Both the position numbers and the translations under genes were made by a program. Of a stretch of DNA of 64,000 nucleotides, positions 31,091 to 41,980 are shown in pieces. Location of the stretch: contig JAGFBZ010000739.1 of assembly GCA_018398805.1 (NCBI GenBank), positions 738,001-802,000 of the forward strand. The letters run 5' to 3'. The notes beneath the pieces were generated by a model, which saw nothing but the letters and a program-made list of their open reading frames with translations, did no database searches and had not been told where the DNA came from. Source of the DNA: Hirundichthys speculiger. Lineage: Eukaryota; Chordata; Actinopteri; Beloniformes; Exocoetidae. How positions within the stretch are numbered: position 1 is the stretch's first letter; each line of letters starts with the position of its first letter.

Positions 31091-32401
31091 ATCAAGAAAA
31101 AAAATCAAGAACTTTCACTGTCGTCATTGTGTTTAACTGCCATCGGCTGTTGTTTCCGTTTCCCCTGCTGTGGCCCCCAGTGACCCCCAGAATCGTCGCA
31201 TCATCCCAGCGACGCCGTCTTCCTCAGATTTTAAATTGATTTGTGCGGCTGGAGTTTGGGCGGGGCTGCTGTCTATGCAGGATGAATCCATTATCCCTTT
31301 TACAACGTAGTCACTGTGACAGTGATGCTCCAAATAATGGGGCCCATAAAAAGAACAGTGGGTGATTATCTGAGGAGAGCAGGTTTTAAATGTCCCCCAA
31401 ACTGAAAAGCTCCACCTGACTGACGAGGCACTGATGCACTTTCATTCAGTTTATGAAACACAATCACTAATTTCCCTTGTTTTTTTTTTTTTTCTTTTAA
31501 TTTGTTTTGTTCGGGGTTTGTTTTTCTCAATTTAATTTGATTTAGTTCATTTGTATGCAAAGAATCACGACAGAAGTCATCTTGGGGTATTTTTAAAGTT
31601 TAAGCAAACAAGCTCAATAAATGTCTCAATCTAATTACAATGCAGTTAAATTCCAATTAAACCCAATTTGTTATAATCCATTTATAACCCAATTTGGTTC
31701 AGTTAATCCAATTAACTGGGATTTTAAGATACAAGAGATGTGATTTAGAATCAGTTTACTTATTATTTTATTTGCATATATGACACCATTGTTACACAGG
31801 AATTGAAGTGGATGCATCATTTCCTTTTATCTTGGTCAGTTCAATGTAGATTTGAACTTTTAGAGTCTGTTATTGTTCATTATTGATCTTTTTCTGCCAT
31901 CTTTATGTAAAGTATAGAGGAACTGTCTTTCTCATAAGCGATTATCTTTTTGGTTTTGTGTTTTTGCTGCGTTATGTGGGACGTGGAGCAGATGTGCCAT
32001 CCTGGAGGATAAATTCTGTGTACTGGACACAGGGCTTAAAGTATTCTGGCACTATGTCGGATCTCCGACGTTTGACTATGATTCAGAAAAACAACACACA
32101 GAGAAACACGTTATCTCTGGGTGGTCTTGAACGGAGGCGAGGTGAGCCGATGGTTGTTTATCCTGCAATCAGAAGAATGGAGGCAAAATTCAGGTGGCGC
32201 TGGGCCTGGACAGAGGAAATGGGCGGGGACGGTTAGCCATTAGCTAAAGGAGCCTGGTACCTGTTTTTATGTGTTGTGCTCCAAGAAGCTAGTCTGTGGA
32301 ACTAGTGGCAACAAAGCTCTTCACCTTCACAAAGGAGACGGCAGGTATAAAGTGGCTGTTCACCCGCCCCAACATACAAGCTGTTAACCGGGACGGGAGC
32401 A
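31091..32401. other. No gene seen
   Basis: AT-rich with a T run at 31480-31494. The 117-codon plus frame 31883-32236 has no motif, although its second half (from about 32055) is more balanced in composition. No repeat recognised. Confidence 0.45.
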
Positions 32402-32822
32402 TGCCTATGTTCCCTCAGCCCTATGTTCCCTCATCCCTAGTTTTCCCATGCTCAATCAGTGGCTGAGTTACCACTATTAACCTAATGGCTTAACACAGGC
32501 ACTAACATTACCAAACGGCTATGTTATATTACCCCACTAATAATGTCCAGAATGTTACCAAACTTCTACAGTAGTACAAATAGTGTTAGTACTCATAAAA
32601 TGAGGTGTTAGAAAGTTTGTAAGTACACCAGAAATACCAGACATTATTAGTGGGGTAAGGTCATGGTGCAAAAGACCCTAGGTTGAAATTACTCTGAATC
32701 ATCTCTAAAGAAGCGACATAAAACTAAAGATGACTTGACTTAGAGTTGCATTTTGAGAAAAATCTTAGAAATGAGGGAACATAGGGCTGTGGGATCATTG
32801 GGCTGTGGGAACATAGGGATGA
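32402..32822. mobile_element. Inverted-repeat element with CCCTATGTTCCC end motifs
   Basis: The left side has CCTATGTTCCC (32404) and CCCTATGTTCCC (32419); the right side has GGGAACATAGGG twice (32775 and 32808). Inside, 32529-32547 and 32640-32658 form a perfect 19-bp inverted repeat (TTACCCCACTAATAATGTC and its complement). The nested symmetry and lack of coding suggest a MITE, superfamily unknown. Exact ends and target duplication were not found. Confidence 0.6.
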
Positions 32823-34689
32823 CCCCACCGGGACTTAGCGGACGTAGCGGCCCCGATGACTCATCTATTTGTGACTTGAAAATATGCTTGTGCTCGTTTA
32901 TTGCGGAACATGATTTTTAATTTACGATCATTCAATCGCTCGAACATCTGTGTTAAAAAAAGTAGCCGTTGATAAAAATGTTTAAAAAAACTGCCCGTTT
33001 CCAATCAGCATGCCAGTTATATGAACACACATGTCACAGCTCCAGAGTTCAAGAAACGTCCGTGTTTTATGTAAAAATACCTGAAATCCCTGAATACTTG
33101 AATTGTCTTGTACACGAAATGTGCTATAAAAATAAACTTGCCTTGTCTGTCTGATCAGCTTCAAGGATGTATATTTTCTCTGAATGTTGATGAAGCAACC
33201 ACCAAAAACATGGAAAAAATACTGAACGTAATGGTTCACTTTTTAATGATGATGCATTCAGAGTAAAAACATCTAATAACATAACTGCCTCTGCAAATAT
33301 ATTAAAGAGAGGAGTCAAGACCACATGGAATGTATTTCCTATAACTTAATTTAGCATTGTTTTGAACAAAAATGATTAAAAAAAACAAAACAAATTGCAA
33401 CTTTTTTTTTGTACAAATTGCCCTTTACTGAATTCAGTGGTTGTTAAATAAATCAGATTAATTGGCTTGACTGAGTTTCACATGTCTGCACTTATAACTT
33501 AATAGCCTTTACTTTCTAAAATTCACAATTAAATTGAAAGTCATCTTGTACATTACCAAGCACAATGCCAAAAAGTTGTTTGCCAAATTTCCTAAAATGT
33601 GTATGTGTTGGATCCACTGGGAAAAAGTTCAGGCTCAGGTTTTTTTTTTTTTAACTTTAAGCCCTGTGGACAATAGAGCCCCGTTGTTCCTGAGACGAGC
33701 CCTCCAGTTTAGCTTATTTCCATCCCAATTGTCAGCCTTGATTAATCACCTCAGCGAGGCCCCTTCAGCACCTCACGCACCTGCCAAGACCCCACGCAGC
33801 ACCCCGGCCGCCTCTCCATGGGGCCGTCTCCGCTGGCAGATTCAGGGTCGGGAATTTACGGCGCGGGCGTCCGGATATTGAAGCGGTGTCACCCGAGCTT
33901 CGCCAAATTAAATCATTCCCGCGACGTTATCAAAAGGATCTGGAAGCCTGAACTGAATTGGTGGAAGTCATTATATTTCCTGGCAGTGATTGACACTTCC
34001 GTCAGGCGTCATGTCCCAATAAATGTTTATCATCGTTCCATCAAATTACAAATTGAAAAATAAAAAGTTTGTCTGGAGTTATTTTTATTTATATTATTTG
34101 CCGGGTGCACAGCTGGAGGCGTCGGATCGAGGACACCTTGACAGTTAAATACCAAGTTGTGGGAATGAAGTTGATAAAAGTGAATGAACTGGCTGCAGTA
34201 TATTAACACGCCATTATTAACAGAAATAAAGTGAGCTGGGAAGGTACTTGATCTGTCAAACTCATCATTCACGAAGATGCCCCCCGTTTATCTTCCAAAT
34301 CCCTTACCTTCTTAATGATTTAGCTTTATTGCTGATGACTGATAGGGGCGAGTTTGCTGAATTATGAAAATTGATCTAATGTGGATAAAACAAATTATTA
34401 ATAAACTTCACAGAAACTTTGTCCTGGAGAAAAAAAAAAAAAAAGATTGTGTACCGCCTCAACATACAAAATTCAGTCTTTAGTTCTCAGCAAGTTCAAA
34501 GAAACCAAGACATGCAGAGCAGCATCTCTACCAACGTTGGGGCGGATGGGCTTCACCAGCAGAAGACCACACCTGGCAGCTCAGTTACCTGAGATGCCTT
34601 CCTTCCGGTCTGCCCACCTTCCTCTGCCCTCTGATATCAAGAAAACATTTTCATTCAACAACAGCTGCTCACTGAATATTACATCTATA
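32823..34689. other. No gene seen; LINE tail motif at 33098-33146
   Basis: GAATTGTCTTGTACACGAAA then TGTGCTATAAAAATAAACTT at 33098-33140 is a short copy of the LINE-type 3' tail seen at 5990-6066. Otherwise single-copy-looking. The stretch 33740-34050 is GC-richer than its surroundings and is a candidate conserved block. Poly-A at 34430-34444. Confidence 0.45.
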
Positions 34690-34850
34690 CAGTAAACCCT
34701 CACACTTCGCGGTTAATGGGGGCTGCGAATGGTGGAAAAACCGCGATGTGGAGTACCCCCTCAACTTATCGAGAAGTTCCACTTTTTCGAAAAAAAAAGT
34801 TTGATTCTACCTCCTTACGTTCCTCCGTAATCAGCAGTAGAATGAGCTGC
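34690..34850 (+). mobile_element. Tigger-like MITE end (CAGTAAACCCTCAC), copy 1
   Basis: Starts CAGTAAACCCTCACACTTCG after TA (34688-34689) and continues with GTGGAGTACCCCCTCAACTT and ATCGAGAAGTTCCAC. The same sequence recurs at 35646-35834. A right terminal repeat was not found; the similarity ends where the L1-like fragment begins. Confidence 0.65.
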
Positions 34851-35013
34851 AGGAAATTTATCAGAATTCAATCTGGATCTCAAAACTAAGAATAAACTTC
34901 TCCTCACAGCTCTAACTATTGCCAATGAAACTATCTTCATGAGCTGGAAATCAAGGAGCACCATACATTCATCTCTTTGGAAAAACTTGCCATCAGACCA
35001 CATTTCTTTAGAT
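34851..35013 (+). pseudogene. L1-like ORF2 C-terminal fragment, left part
   Basis: An open stretch reads NKLLLTALTIANETIFMSW (34891 on) and then KSRSTIHSSLWKNLPSDHIS LD up to 35013. The pattern A-x-T-I-A..I-x-x-x-W-K..P-T-I-x-x-W is that of the region after the reverse transcriptase in L1-type ORF2 proteins. It is interrupted at 35014 by a hAT MITE. Confidence 0.65.
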
Positions 35014-35395
35014 CAGTGATTCCCAAAGTGTGGGCCGCAGCCCCCTAGTGGGCCGTCGAGGTACTGCAGGTGGGCCGTGAGAGGTTATTAGAATTAAACA
35101 AATGTGTTTTAATCCTCGATCTTTTTTAAATATGTTTTTAATTACTGTAAAATATTCATGACATGATTAAAAAAACCTCAAGAAGTAATAAAACAACCCA
35201 GTTAAGTGTTATTCTACTGTCATCTTAACTTAATATGACAAGTGTCACCTTATTTGTTGACCCCTTACATTAATATCGGATCATGGTTCCTTGTCCTGTA
35301 TGTTGATCACAGTTGTGATTAAAGGTTTCAGTGGGCTGCGGAGATTTTTCACATTTCAAATCGGGCCTTGGTATTCTGAAGTTTGGGAATGGCTG
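35014..35395. mobile_element. hAT-type MITE with perfect 8-bp duplication
   Basis: A 382-bp element starting CAGTGATTCCCAAAGTGTGG and ending GTTTGGGAATGGCTG, inverted ends with some mismatches. It is flanked by identical CTTTAGAT octamers (35006-35013 and 35396-35403), the hallmark of hAT insertion. Its target is the L1-like coding fragment. Confidence 0.92.
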
Positions 35396-35403
35396 CTTTA
35401 GAT

Positions 35404-35490
35404 AATCGATCATCTCCCTCCAATAACATTACTGAACCAGAATCTGTCTTTCATCAATTATCTTAACCAAATACCTCTGACTTGAGAGTA
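35404..35490 (+). pseudogene. L1-like ORF2 fragment, right part
   Basis: Directly after the duplicated CTTTAGAT the L1-like frame continues with NRSSPSNNITEPESVFHQLS. The continuity across the MITE is what supports it; sequence identity to L1 is weak here. Confidence 0.45.
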
Positions 35491-35587
35491 ATAATAGTAA
35501 ATTTTACCATTTAATTTAGGTTATCTTGACTATTGCTATTATTTTTGTCTTTTTTATTTTTTTTCCGTCCACCAATCATCTACACCA

Positions 35588-35645
35588 GTGATTCTCAACC
35601 AGGGGTGCGTGGACCCCTAGTGGTCCGTGGTCAAGGGGTGAAAAA
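35588..35645 (+). mobile_element. hAT (Charlie-like) MITE end, truncated
   Basis: CAGTGATTCTCAACCAGGGG followed by TGGACCCCTAGTGGTCCGTG is a typical hAT MITE terminus. It is cut off after 58 bp by the Tigger-like element at 35646. Confidence 0.6.
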
Positions 35646-36118
35646 CAGTGAACCCTCACACCTTGCGGTTAATTGGAGCTGTGACCCCCCTCCCACAAAT
35701 CGTGAAAAACCACGACGTGGAGTACCCCCTCATCTTATCGAGAAGTTCCACTTTTTTTGAAAAAAAAAAAAAAGTTTGATTCTACCTTGTTCTGTTCCGC
35801 CATAATCAGAATGTGCTGCACCATCTTTTCTCTCTTTTTTTTTTTTTAAAGATTTTTTGGCTCTAGTGGCCTTTATTGACAGTAGAGAGACAGGAAGGGG
35901 GGCAGAGAGAACGGGGAAGACACGCGGCAAAGGGTCGCTGAGCCGGGAATCGGACTCACGACCAGCCCCACGAGGACTTAGCCTCTGTATATGGGCCGCC
36001 TGCCCTAACCACGGCCCCTGCGCCATCTTTTCTCTCACTCGCAATTCCTCGGGGGAATTGTTCAAAACTCTGATATTTATTGTGACGCTCTGCCTAGCAA
36101 CCCCAGTGACACATATTA
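35646..36118 (+). mobile_element. Tigger-like MITE copy 2, split by a SINE
   Basis: CAGTGAACCCTCACACCTTG, then GTGGAGTACCCCCTCATCTT and ATCGAGAAGTTCCAC match copy 1 at 34690. The sequence is broken at 35834 by a SINE and resumes at 36037 (ACTCGCAATTCCTCGGGGG). The right end is not defined; the boundary given is approximate. Confidence 0.55.
35818..36036 (-). mobile_element. tRNA-derived SINE with 17-bp target duplication
   Basis: The SINE body is 35835-36019 on the minus strand. It begins GGGGCCGTGGTTAGGGCAGG, has a box-B-like GAGTCCGATTCCC, then GTGTCTTCCCCGTTC, AATAAAGGCCACTAG and a poly-A tail (poly-T at about 35837-35849 on plus). It is flanked by GCACCATCTTTTCTCTC and GCGCCATCTTTTCTCTC, 16/17 identical. 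Its tail matches the SINE at 4186-4357. It is the youngest layer here, since it splits the Tigger-like copy. Confidence 0.9.
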
Positions 36119-36119
36119 G

Positions 36120-36163
36120 ACCCAGATGACGTCTATAGATGTCAACGGCAGTGAATGAGTTAA
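36120..36163. repeat. Short transposon-end-like fragment
   Basis: The minus strand reads TTAACTCATTCACTGCCGTT then GACATCTATAGACGTCATC, with a GACGTCTATAGATGTC near-palindrome. I recognise this as a fragment common in fish genomes, but cannot place its family. Confidence 0.35.
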
Positions 36164-37892
36164 CTTTAAAAACGGCACTAAATCACTGAAATAAGCAAGC
36201 GATATTCGGAACAGAAACACCAAGTTTATCAGCGTTAAACTCGGCTTTGTCTCACAAGAGCAAGAGAGGAAGAGATGGGAGATGCGTGTCAGCCAATCAG
36301 CTACAGACAACCGACGCCACAGTAATGCCCGTCGTAGCAGCCAATCACAGGCCTTGATTTTCGTTCATGGGGCAACCTGTGTAGGCTCTTGTTGCTTCCT
36401 GAGACGATGTGATGTTTTCGCTTCAGCCTCGCGCGCTTCGTTTGATTTTTTCCATGGTGAAATGTCTCAGTTTCAACATCTGATGTGTTCTCCATGTTCT
36501 GCTGGCGATAAATGACGGGTTGATGAGGTTTGGTAAGTCATTGCATCCTGGTTTTATTCACGTTCTGCGCAGCATTCCGGCGTTTCTGGAGGTATTCAGC
36601 TCTGACCGTCTCAGGCGTACCAGCTGTTGGGAGGATTGGTCTTTGGGAGCCGTTTGGGCTCCCCACCCGTCCAGGCGGGGGGTCATTACCATCTGATAGC
36701 AGTGTGCCATTGACCTGGTCGACTCTATGAGATGTGGGGGGTTTGTCTTGGTCACAGTAGCCTTTGCAGCACGGACCTCATCCATACGACTCTAAATGAC
36801 ACGTGACTGAAACACCATGAAGCCCCTCCCTCTGTCTATTAGTCTTTGAGTTTGAAATCTGAATAAGTTTCTTTTTGAATCTAAATCATCTATTCCCATC
36901 TCCCTGCTTTCTGACCCGATTCCTCACACATCTTATCTGGCGGTACCGAGGAAAAGCTATTGTGCAGTAAACGCTGCTGCACTGAATGAAGATGCCTGAA
37001 TGCATTCACAGGTAATTGCAGAGCTAATTACTGTAAACATTTAACAGACAGTGTAATATAGCAGAAACTGATTACTTACTACACAGCTAATTTTTCTTCT
37101 TTTTGTTTTCTGGGATTTTTTTGGGTTTTTTTATATCGGATGTTAATTCAGTGCTTTGCGATGATAAAACTGATTGTAGAAGCCGCTAAAACAGACGGAG
37201 TACAGACAATTTAATTAACACTAATGCAAGTCTGCAGTTAACATCAGCATGATGAAGAGACAAGCTCAGGTGATAAATGCTCACACGCAGCATACATAAA
37301 ACCCACCTCGGTTTACTGTGCAGGAATACACACGCACACACACACAGTATCAGTGAAGAATTAATCTAGTGTCTCTTTTGCATTTAGCAGAATTCTTCCT
37401 TTAGCTTTATCTCTTATGATGAAGGACCGGTGGACAAACAGGCGCTCTGAGCTTGTGGTTTATTTCTTTCTCTGGTATATGGGAACAATTTGACCATATA
37501 TCACTTGAATATATATGGAAATGATTCATAGATATTCGAGCCGATATGCTTCCGTGTTAACTGAGCATTGCAGTCGCAAAAAAAAAGCTGTAGGGTGGTT
37601 TTGTTTTTCATCATGAAATGTGTATTCACGAGCGGTGAAGCGACCTCGAAACAAAAAAAAAACAGTGTCAAGTCACCTCCTGAAAGAAACATACATCAAG
37701 CCTGACAAGCAGAAAAGGTAGAGAAGCCCTGTTTTAGATTTTATTTTAAATTTTATAACAGCTGTTTATACTAAAATGTCAATTTTAGAAACAGCTGTGA
37801 TGCAAAACTTCTCATCCTACAACTTTAGCAGGTGAGTTGAGGTCAAATTGAGGGTCTGCATCTTTACAGGACGTTGACTGTGAAGCTGTTCC
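36164..37892. other. No gene seen
   Basis: No recognised repeat or exon. A short CA tract lies at 37330-37347. Frames are short and in all phases. Confidence 0.45.
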
Positions 37893-38677
37893 CCTCTGAA
37901 GTAGAGGTGAGGCGATACTGGGGATTTTGGTATCGATCCGATACCAAGTAAATACAGGACCAGAATTGCCGATACCGATGCCAATACCGATACTTTTTTT
38001 TTTACCGGGAGCCCAACAATACAACCTGTGCGATGTTACAAGTTCCTGCAGTGCCAGAATAAAGTGCCCGTTCAACGCAGAGAAAACCGGACCTTTTGTT
38101 TTGTTGTTGTTAGCGTGTTAGCCGCTAATTACGAGCCAAAAATAGCACAATACCAGCGGTTTCTTTACTACGGTTCAGAGACCAGAGGCTGTGAAGGTAA
38201 ACAGAAAGACCACAGTGTTGTGTTCTTGTTTCGTTGCAGTGTCTCACTACTTTTTTGGGGTTTTTAAACATATTTTAAACACATTATTTAGGCTCGGGGG
38301 GGCGCCGGTCCCAATTAACTGCGAAAAATAAGGGATCACTGTATTATCACAATGGACATTTTTGTGTAAATATTTCCTTGGAGTTGAACTGTTCTGTTCA
38401 TAATGATTTTTCTGAGTGGGCGGGCCTGGGGGGAGGGGCCAGACTGAGTCTACCTGCACGCTTGTTTGGCACCGCTGAGCCACGTGATGATGCAACGTCA
38501 AAAGACGAGAGGGGGGTGAGGACGCAGCGACAGCGTGCCAGACATAGACTTCATTGAATTCTTACTCAGTCAGTGTTGTGGGAGAGAAAAAAGCTTGAGT
38601 ATCATTTAATACCAATACCAGCGTTGGTATCGATATTATCGAATATCTGGATCGATCCGCCCACCTCTACCTCTGAA
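37893..38677. mobile_element. hAT-type element with family C nested inside
   Basis: The element is about 37901-38669: left end TAGAGGTGAGGCGATACTGG, right end ATCGATCCGCCCACCTCTA. It is flanked by identical CCTCTGAA(G) at 37893-37900 and 38670-38677, the 8-bp hAT duplication. GGTATCGAT and ATACCGAT motifs crowd both sub-terminal regions. A truncated family C copy (38004-38341) sits inside, so the hAT element is the older layer. No transposase. Confidence 0.88.
38004..38341. mobile_element. Family C element, truncated copy
   Basis: It ends AAGGGATCACTG followed by TA (38342-38343) and matches 20209-20520 reverse-complemented. The opposite terminal third is missing; a T run marks the left boundary at 37995-38003. 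Confidence 0.75.
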
Positions 38678-40685
38678 GGTCAAAAAGCACAAACCGAGCC
38701 ATTAGTAAACTAATATTACTGTGTTATGTTGTCAAATGTATCCAGAAATTCTCATTTTACTTGTGCTTTTATTATATTTGAAGGAAGGAACACGGTGGTG
38801 GATTGTTACTCACTTATTTCCACAGGCTTTATTTATTTCAGTGCTGTTACCATATCTGCCAAACTTCCACCAGCTGTCAGCCGCTCGGGGAATCGTGGGA
38901 TGTCCCGACGCGTCCGTCCCAGCCGGAGAAAAGAAGGAATCACCCGCAGATTTGCTTTGAGAGGGTCTTCAGAGACCCGAGCGCTGCGACACTATCGGCC
39001 TTCAAATGTGGAGTTCGATGGCTGCAGCTGCGCCACCGGGAAGTAGCTCCGTGGTGCTAAAGAACTGAATAAATATTTAAAAATGATCAGAAAATGATTA
39101 TTATATTAAAAAATACAAGTTTACCGTGTTCTACATCCTAAATCACAATGAAGCAGGAAAAAATGGAGGTTCATTAAATTAATATAAAAGCAGATTTAAA
39201 ACAACTCTAATTTTTTTTATTTTGTGGCCCTAGTTTCTTCACAGGATGAGAAATAAAATATTTTTTTAGGGGAAAAACTGCACTTCAGTTTTCCTTTTAT
39301 TAAACCGAGCCTTCGTCTTTGTAGAGTTACTTCAGGCGCTCTTTAGTAAGAATACAAACTCTAAATATCACGTCGTGCAATATTAGAACCGGCTTCACTT
39401 CATGTTCGATCAATATTCAATCCACATTTGGCAATTTATCCCACATCCCCGCGGGGTCCGGGTTCCCTGCTTTGCGGTCTCACTCCAAATTTGAATCACT
39501 GCAATTAAAAAGGAAAGTAAAGTGTGATAATGACTCATAAGAATGAAGGTAAAAAAAAATAAAACCCAGGCAGGAAAACAACGGGTATTTTACTTTTTTT
39601 TTAATTAGCACCAGTTACTGTGATATGGATCTGATGCTGTGATAAAACTTTTTTTTTTTTTAAGGAGCACTTTAAAGAGAGCTGGAAGCTTCTTTTTAAT
39701 TACTATGAAACAATACAGCCTCATGCTGACAACCTGCTTATCTCTTCTCTGTCTTTGCCCATCATCATGTTGAAAAGATGCATTTAAGACTTAATAGACT
39801 TAATAAATGATGTGCAGGAGTGAAATAAAAATGTCACGTGTCCCGTTAAAATTTGCTCTTTCAACTGCAAAAGTGCAAAGCCAATTTAAGAGAGAAAGGT
39901 GGGCGAGAAATTCAGCTTTTTTTCCTTTTGTGATGTGAAACCATCTGCATTAAAGTCACTAATAAACACAGTGTTGTCAATGTCAATGAACATTAAAAAA
40001 CAATGGACTTCCCTGCACCCAGAAACTCTCTGAGACCCGGATTAATCAAGCCCACTCAAATGTTTAACGCGTCGAGGACCAGTCGTGCTTTTTTCCAGCT
40101 ACCTTCCAGCTGAGTGGCGTGTAAATTTTTAAAGCCCTCACATCTCCAGTCTGCTGCAGTTCCCGCTTTATGAGCCGAGGATGTTGTTAAACTTCTCAAT
40201 TAGCTCCTGATTAGGTCTCCTTTGGAGCGACTGATGAAGGAAGGAGAAGCACGTGGAATGAAGAGAACGTCAGCCCGTTCAGGCTCGGTCCACGCGGGTC
40301 AGAGTCGGTTAATGCAGCCGTGGAGCCGAAACAAAAAAAATATATGAAAATGAGAACGAGCCACATTTCCTCTGAGCTGTAAGGGTTTAACTTGTACTTG
40401 TAGCCAGGCTTAACCTCCAAAGCGTCAAATGCTGTTTGTTCTGGACCCTTATCATCCCACCGTGACTTACATACGACTAAATATTAACAACAAAACCTGA
40501 ACAGCACGCCAAGCTGTAAAGCATTCCTGTCTTTGTTCTATCCCATTCTATCCCGCAAACGTTTCTTTAAGTCTGCAACCGTAAAGTTGTCACATTTTTT
40601 TTTCAGAATTAACCACACACCCACACCGTCTTCTTCCTCAGTCATGACTAACTGTGGTTTTGTTTGGTCTTTGGTCTGGCGTAGA
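38678..40685. other. No gene seen
   Basis: Several plus-strand frames near 38721-39060 overlap in all three phases and have no motif. T and A runs at 39590-39603 and 39649-39661. No repeat family recognised. Confidence 0.45.
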
Positions 40686-41325
40686 GATGGAACGGTTACC
40701 GGTATTACGGTAAAGCGCAGTAAAAATTTTACGTGATAACGTGATTATCGTTTATGTTTGACTTCATCTCATTATGGCGGTCGATTACCGGGATATGTAA
40801 TATTAGCTTCATTTAAGTCTGCGAGCGACTCGCGACTGTGTCTCGCGTGAATATGTAGCTTGTAACATCGGCATCATAATGTGAGCATGGCGGAAAGTGA
40901 TGATAGCACGCAGGACATTTACCAACCCACTAAAATGACGAAATCCAAGGTCTGGGCATATTTTGTTTTGTTTTGTTTTTTTAAGAATGCAGAGGGACAA
41001 CTGGTGGAGGACAATTATCCTGTCTGCAGAGCACTTGTTTACATTATATTGTAATTTGTAAAAGCAACTTGAAGGAGCTAAGGATAATGCTTAAAGCTAC
41101 TGAGATGTTTAACCAAGAGTAACCTGGTCAACGCACTTCGCTAACTCACATTTCCTAAACGTTACCGTTGCGTGTTAATCAAAAAATGACTGGAACGATG
41201 TTCTTCTGATGCGGTTAAAATATTTATTTATTCCATTAACTGATCCGAACAACCATAACGCCAGCAGTTAGCACCAAAGCGGTCAAAAACCTTTTGCCCT
41301 TCCGTGTCAAACACCTAATCCAAAA
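40686..41325 (+). mobile_element. hAT element remnant, 5' end with BED-finger exon
   Basis: A TAGAGATGGAACGGTTACC end with a mirrored ACCGGTATTACGGTAA sub-terminal region is followed about 180 bp later by the open frame at 40887-41054. The right terminal repeat was not found before the next element at 41326, so the hAT element is 3'-truncated. Confidence 0.6.
40887..41054 (+). pseudogene. N-terminal hAT transposase fragment with BED finger
   Basis: A 55-codon uninterrupted frame from ATG to TAA: MAESDDSTQDIYQPTKMTKS, then KVWAYF, and KNAEGQLVEDNYPVCRA. S-K-V-W-x-x-F followed by a gap and P-x-C is the first half of a BED zinc finger (DNA-binding part of hAT transposases). The second cysteine is replaced (C-R-A-L) and the histidine half is absent. 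It is below the usual length cut-off for open frames, so easy to miss. A T-rich insert (VLFCFF) sits in the finger. Confidence 0.65.
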
Positions 41326-41980
41326 GCGTTGCCAGGTGGGAAATGTAGGATTATCGTACTAGAAGACTCAAAATTATCGTATTTTGAGGGAAATTATCGT
41401 ACATCTGTCATGACCAAAATAACAAGCCCAATGATGCGCTATAGTCAAATATAATCACTCTAGTGATAATTATTGTCCCACAGGCACTCACAGCTTTGTG
41501 GCGTTAGTACGGAATGAGTTAACGGCACCACATCAGCCCCAATTTACAGTTGCGTTAGACTAATGTGTCCCCCAAAAACAAATGAGAGGTGGGAACTAAG
41601 AGCCAAATGATGAGGCCTGGAGACAATTTTGGAGACTTATTTTTTTCCCTTGCTTTTTCTCTTCTACTTAAACTCTGTTTAAATCTCGCTCGCTCGACTT
41701 CCTGATATGGTCCTGACTGTGAGCTTCTCATGGAGCGGGCGAAGCTGACCATTCAGCCTATCATGCTAGTTGTTCTGAGACAAACACTCGTATCTTACGC
41801 TCAGCAAAGCACGATTGCCTGGAAACACGTCACATGGAAACAGATGCCTTCAGGGTTCACGAAAAACTCTCCGGCAGACAGTTGCAGCAGGCAATAATTT
41901 GTAATGGTCAAATTATCGTACATCGTACAGAGGGCCAAATTATCTTACAAATACGATAACTATCGTACACTTGGCAATGC
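41326..41980. mobile_element. MITE with GC(G/A)TTGCCA ends
   Basis: A 655-bp element: left end GCGTTGCCAGGTGGGAAATG, right end CACTTGGCAATGC. The sub-terminal regions repeat TTATCGTA in both orientations (41352-41402 on the left, 41912-41967 on the right). Flanks CTAATCCAA and CTAACCAAT look like a smeared target duplication, but the exact length is unclear, so the superfamily is not assigned. Confidence 0.65.

Noticed and set aside
35940..35975. tRNA-like segment GGGAATCGGACTCACGACC
   Set aside because: It is the tRNA-derived head of a SINE; acceptor and D arms do not pair.
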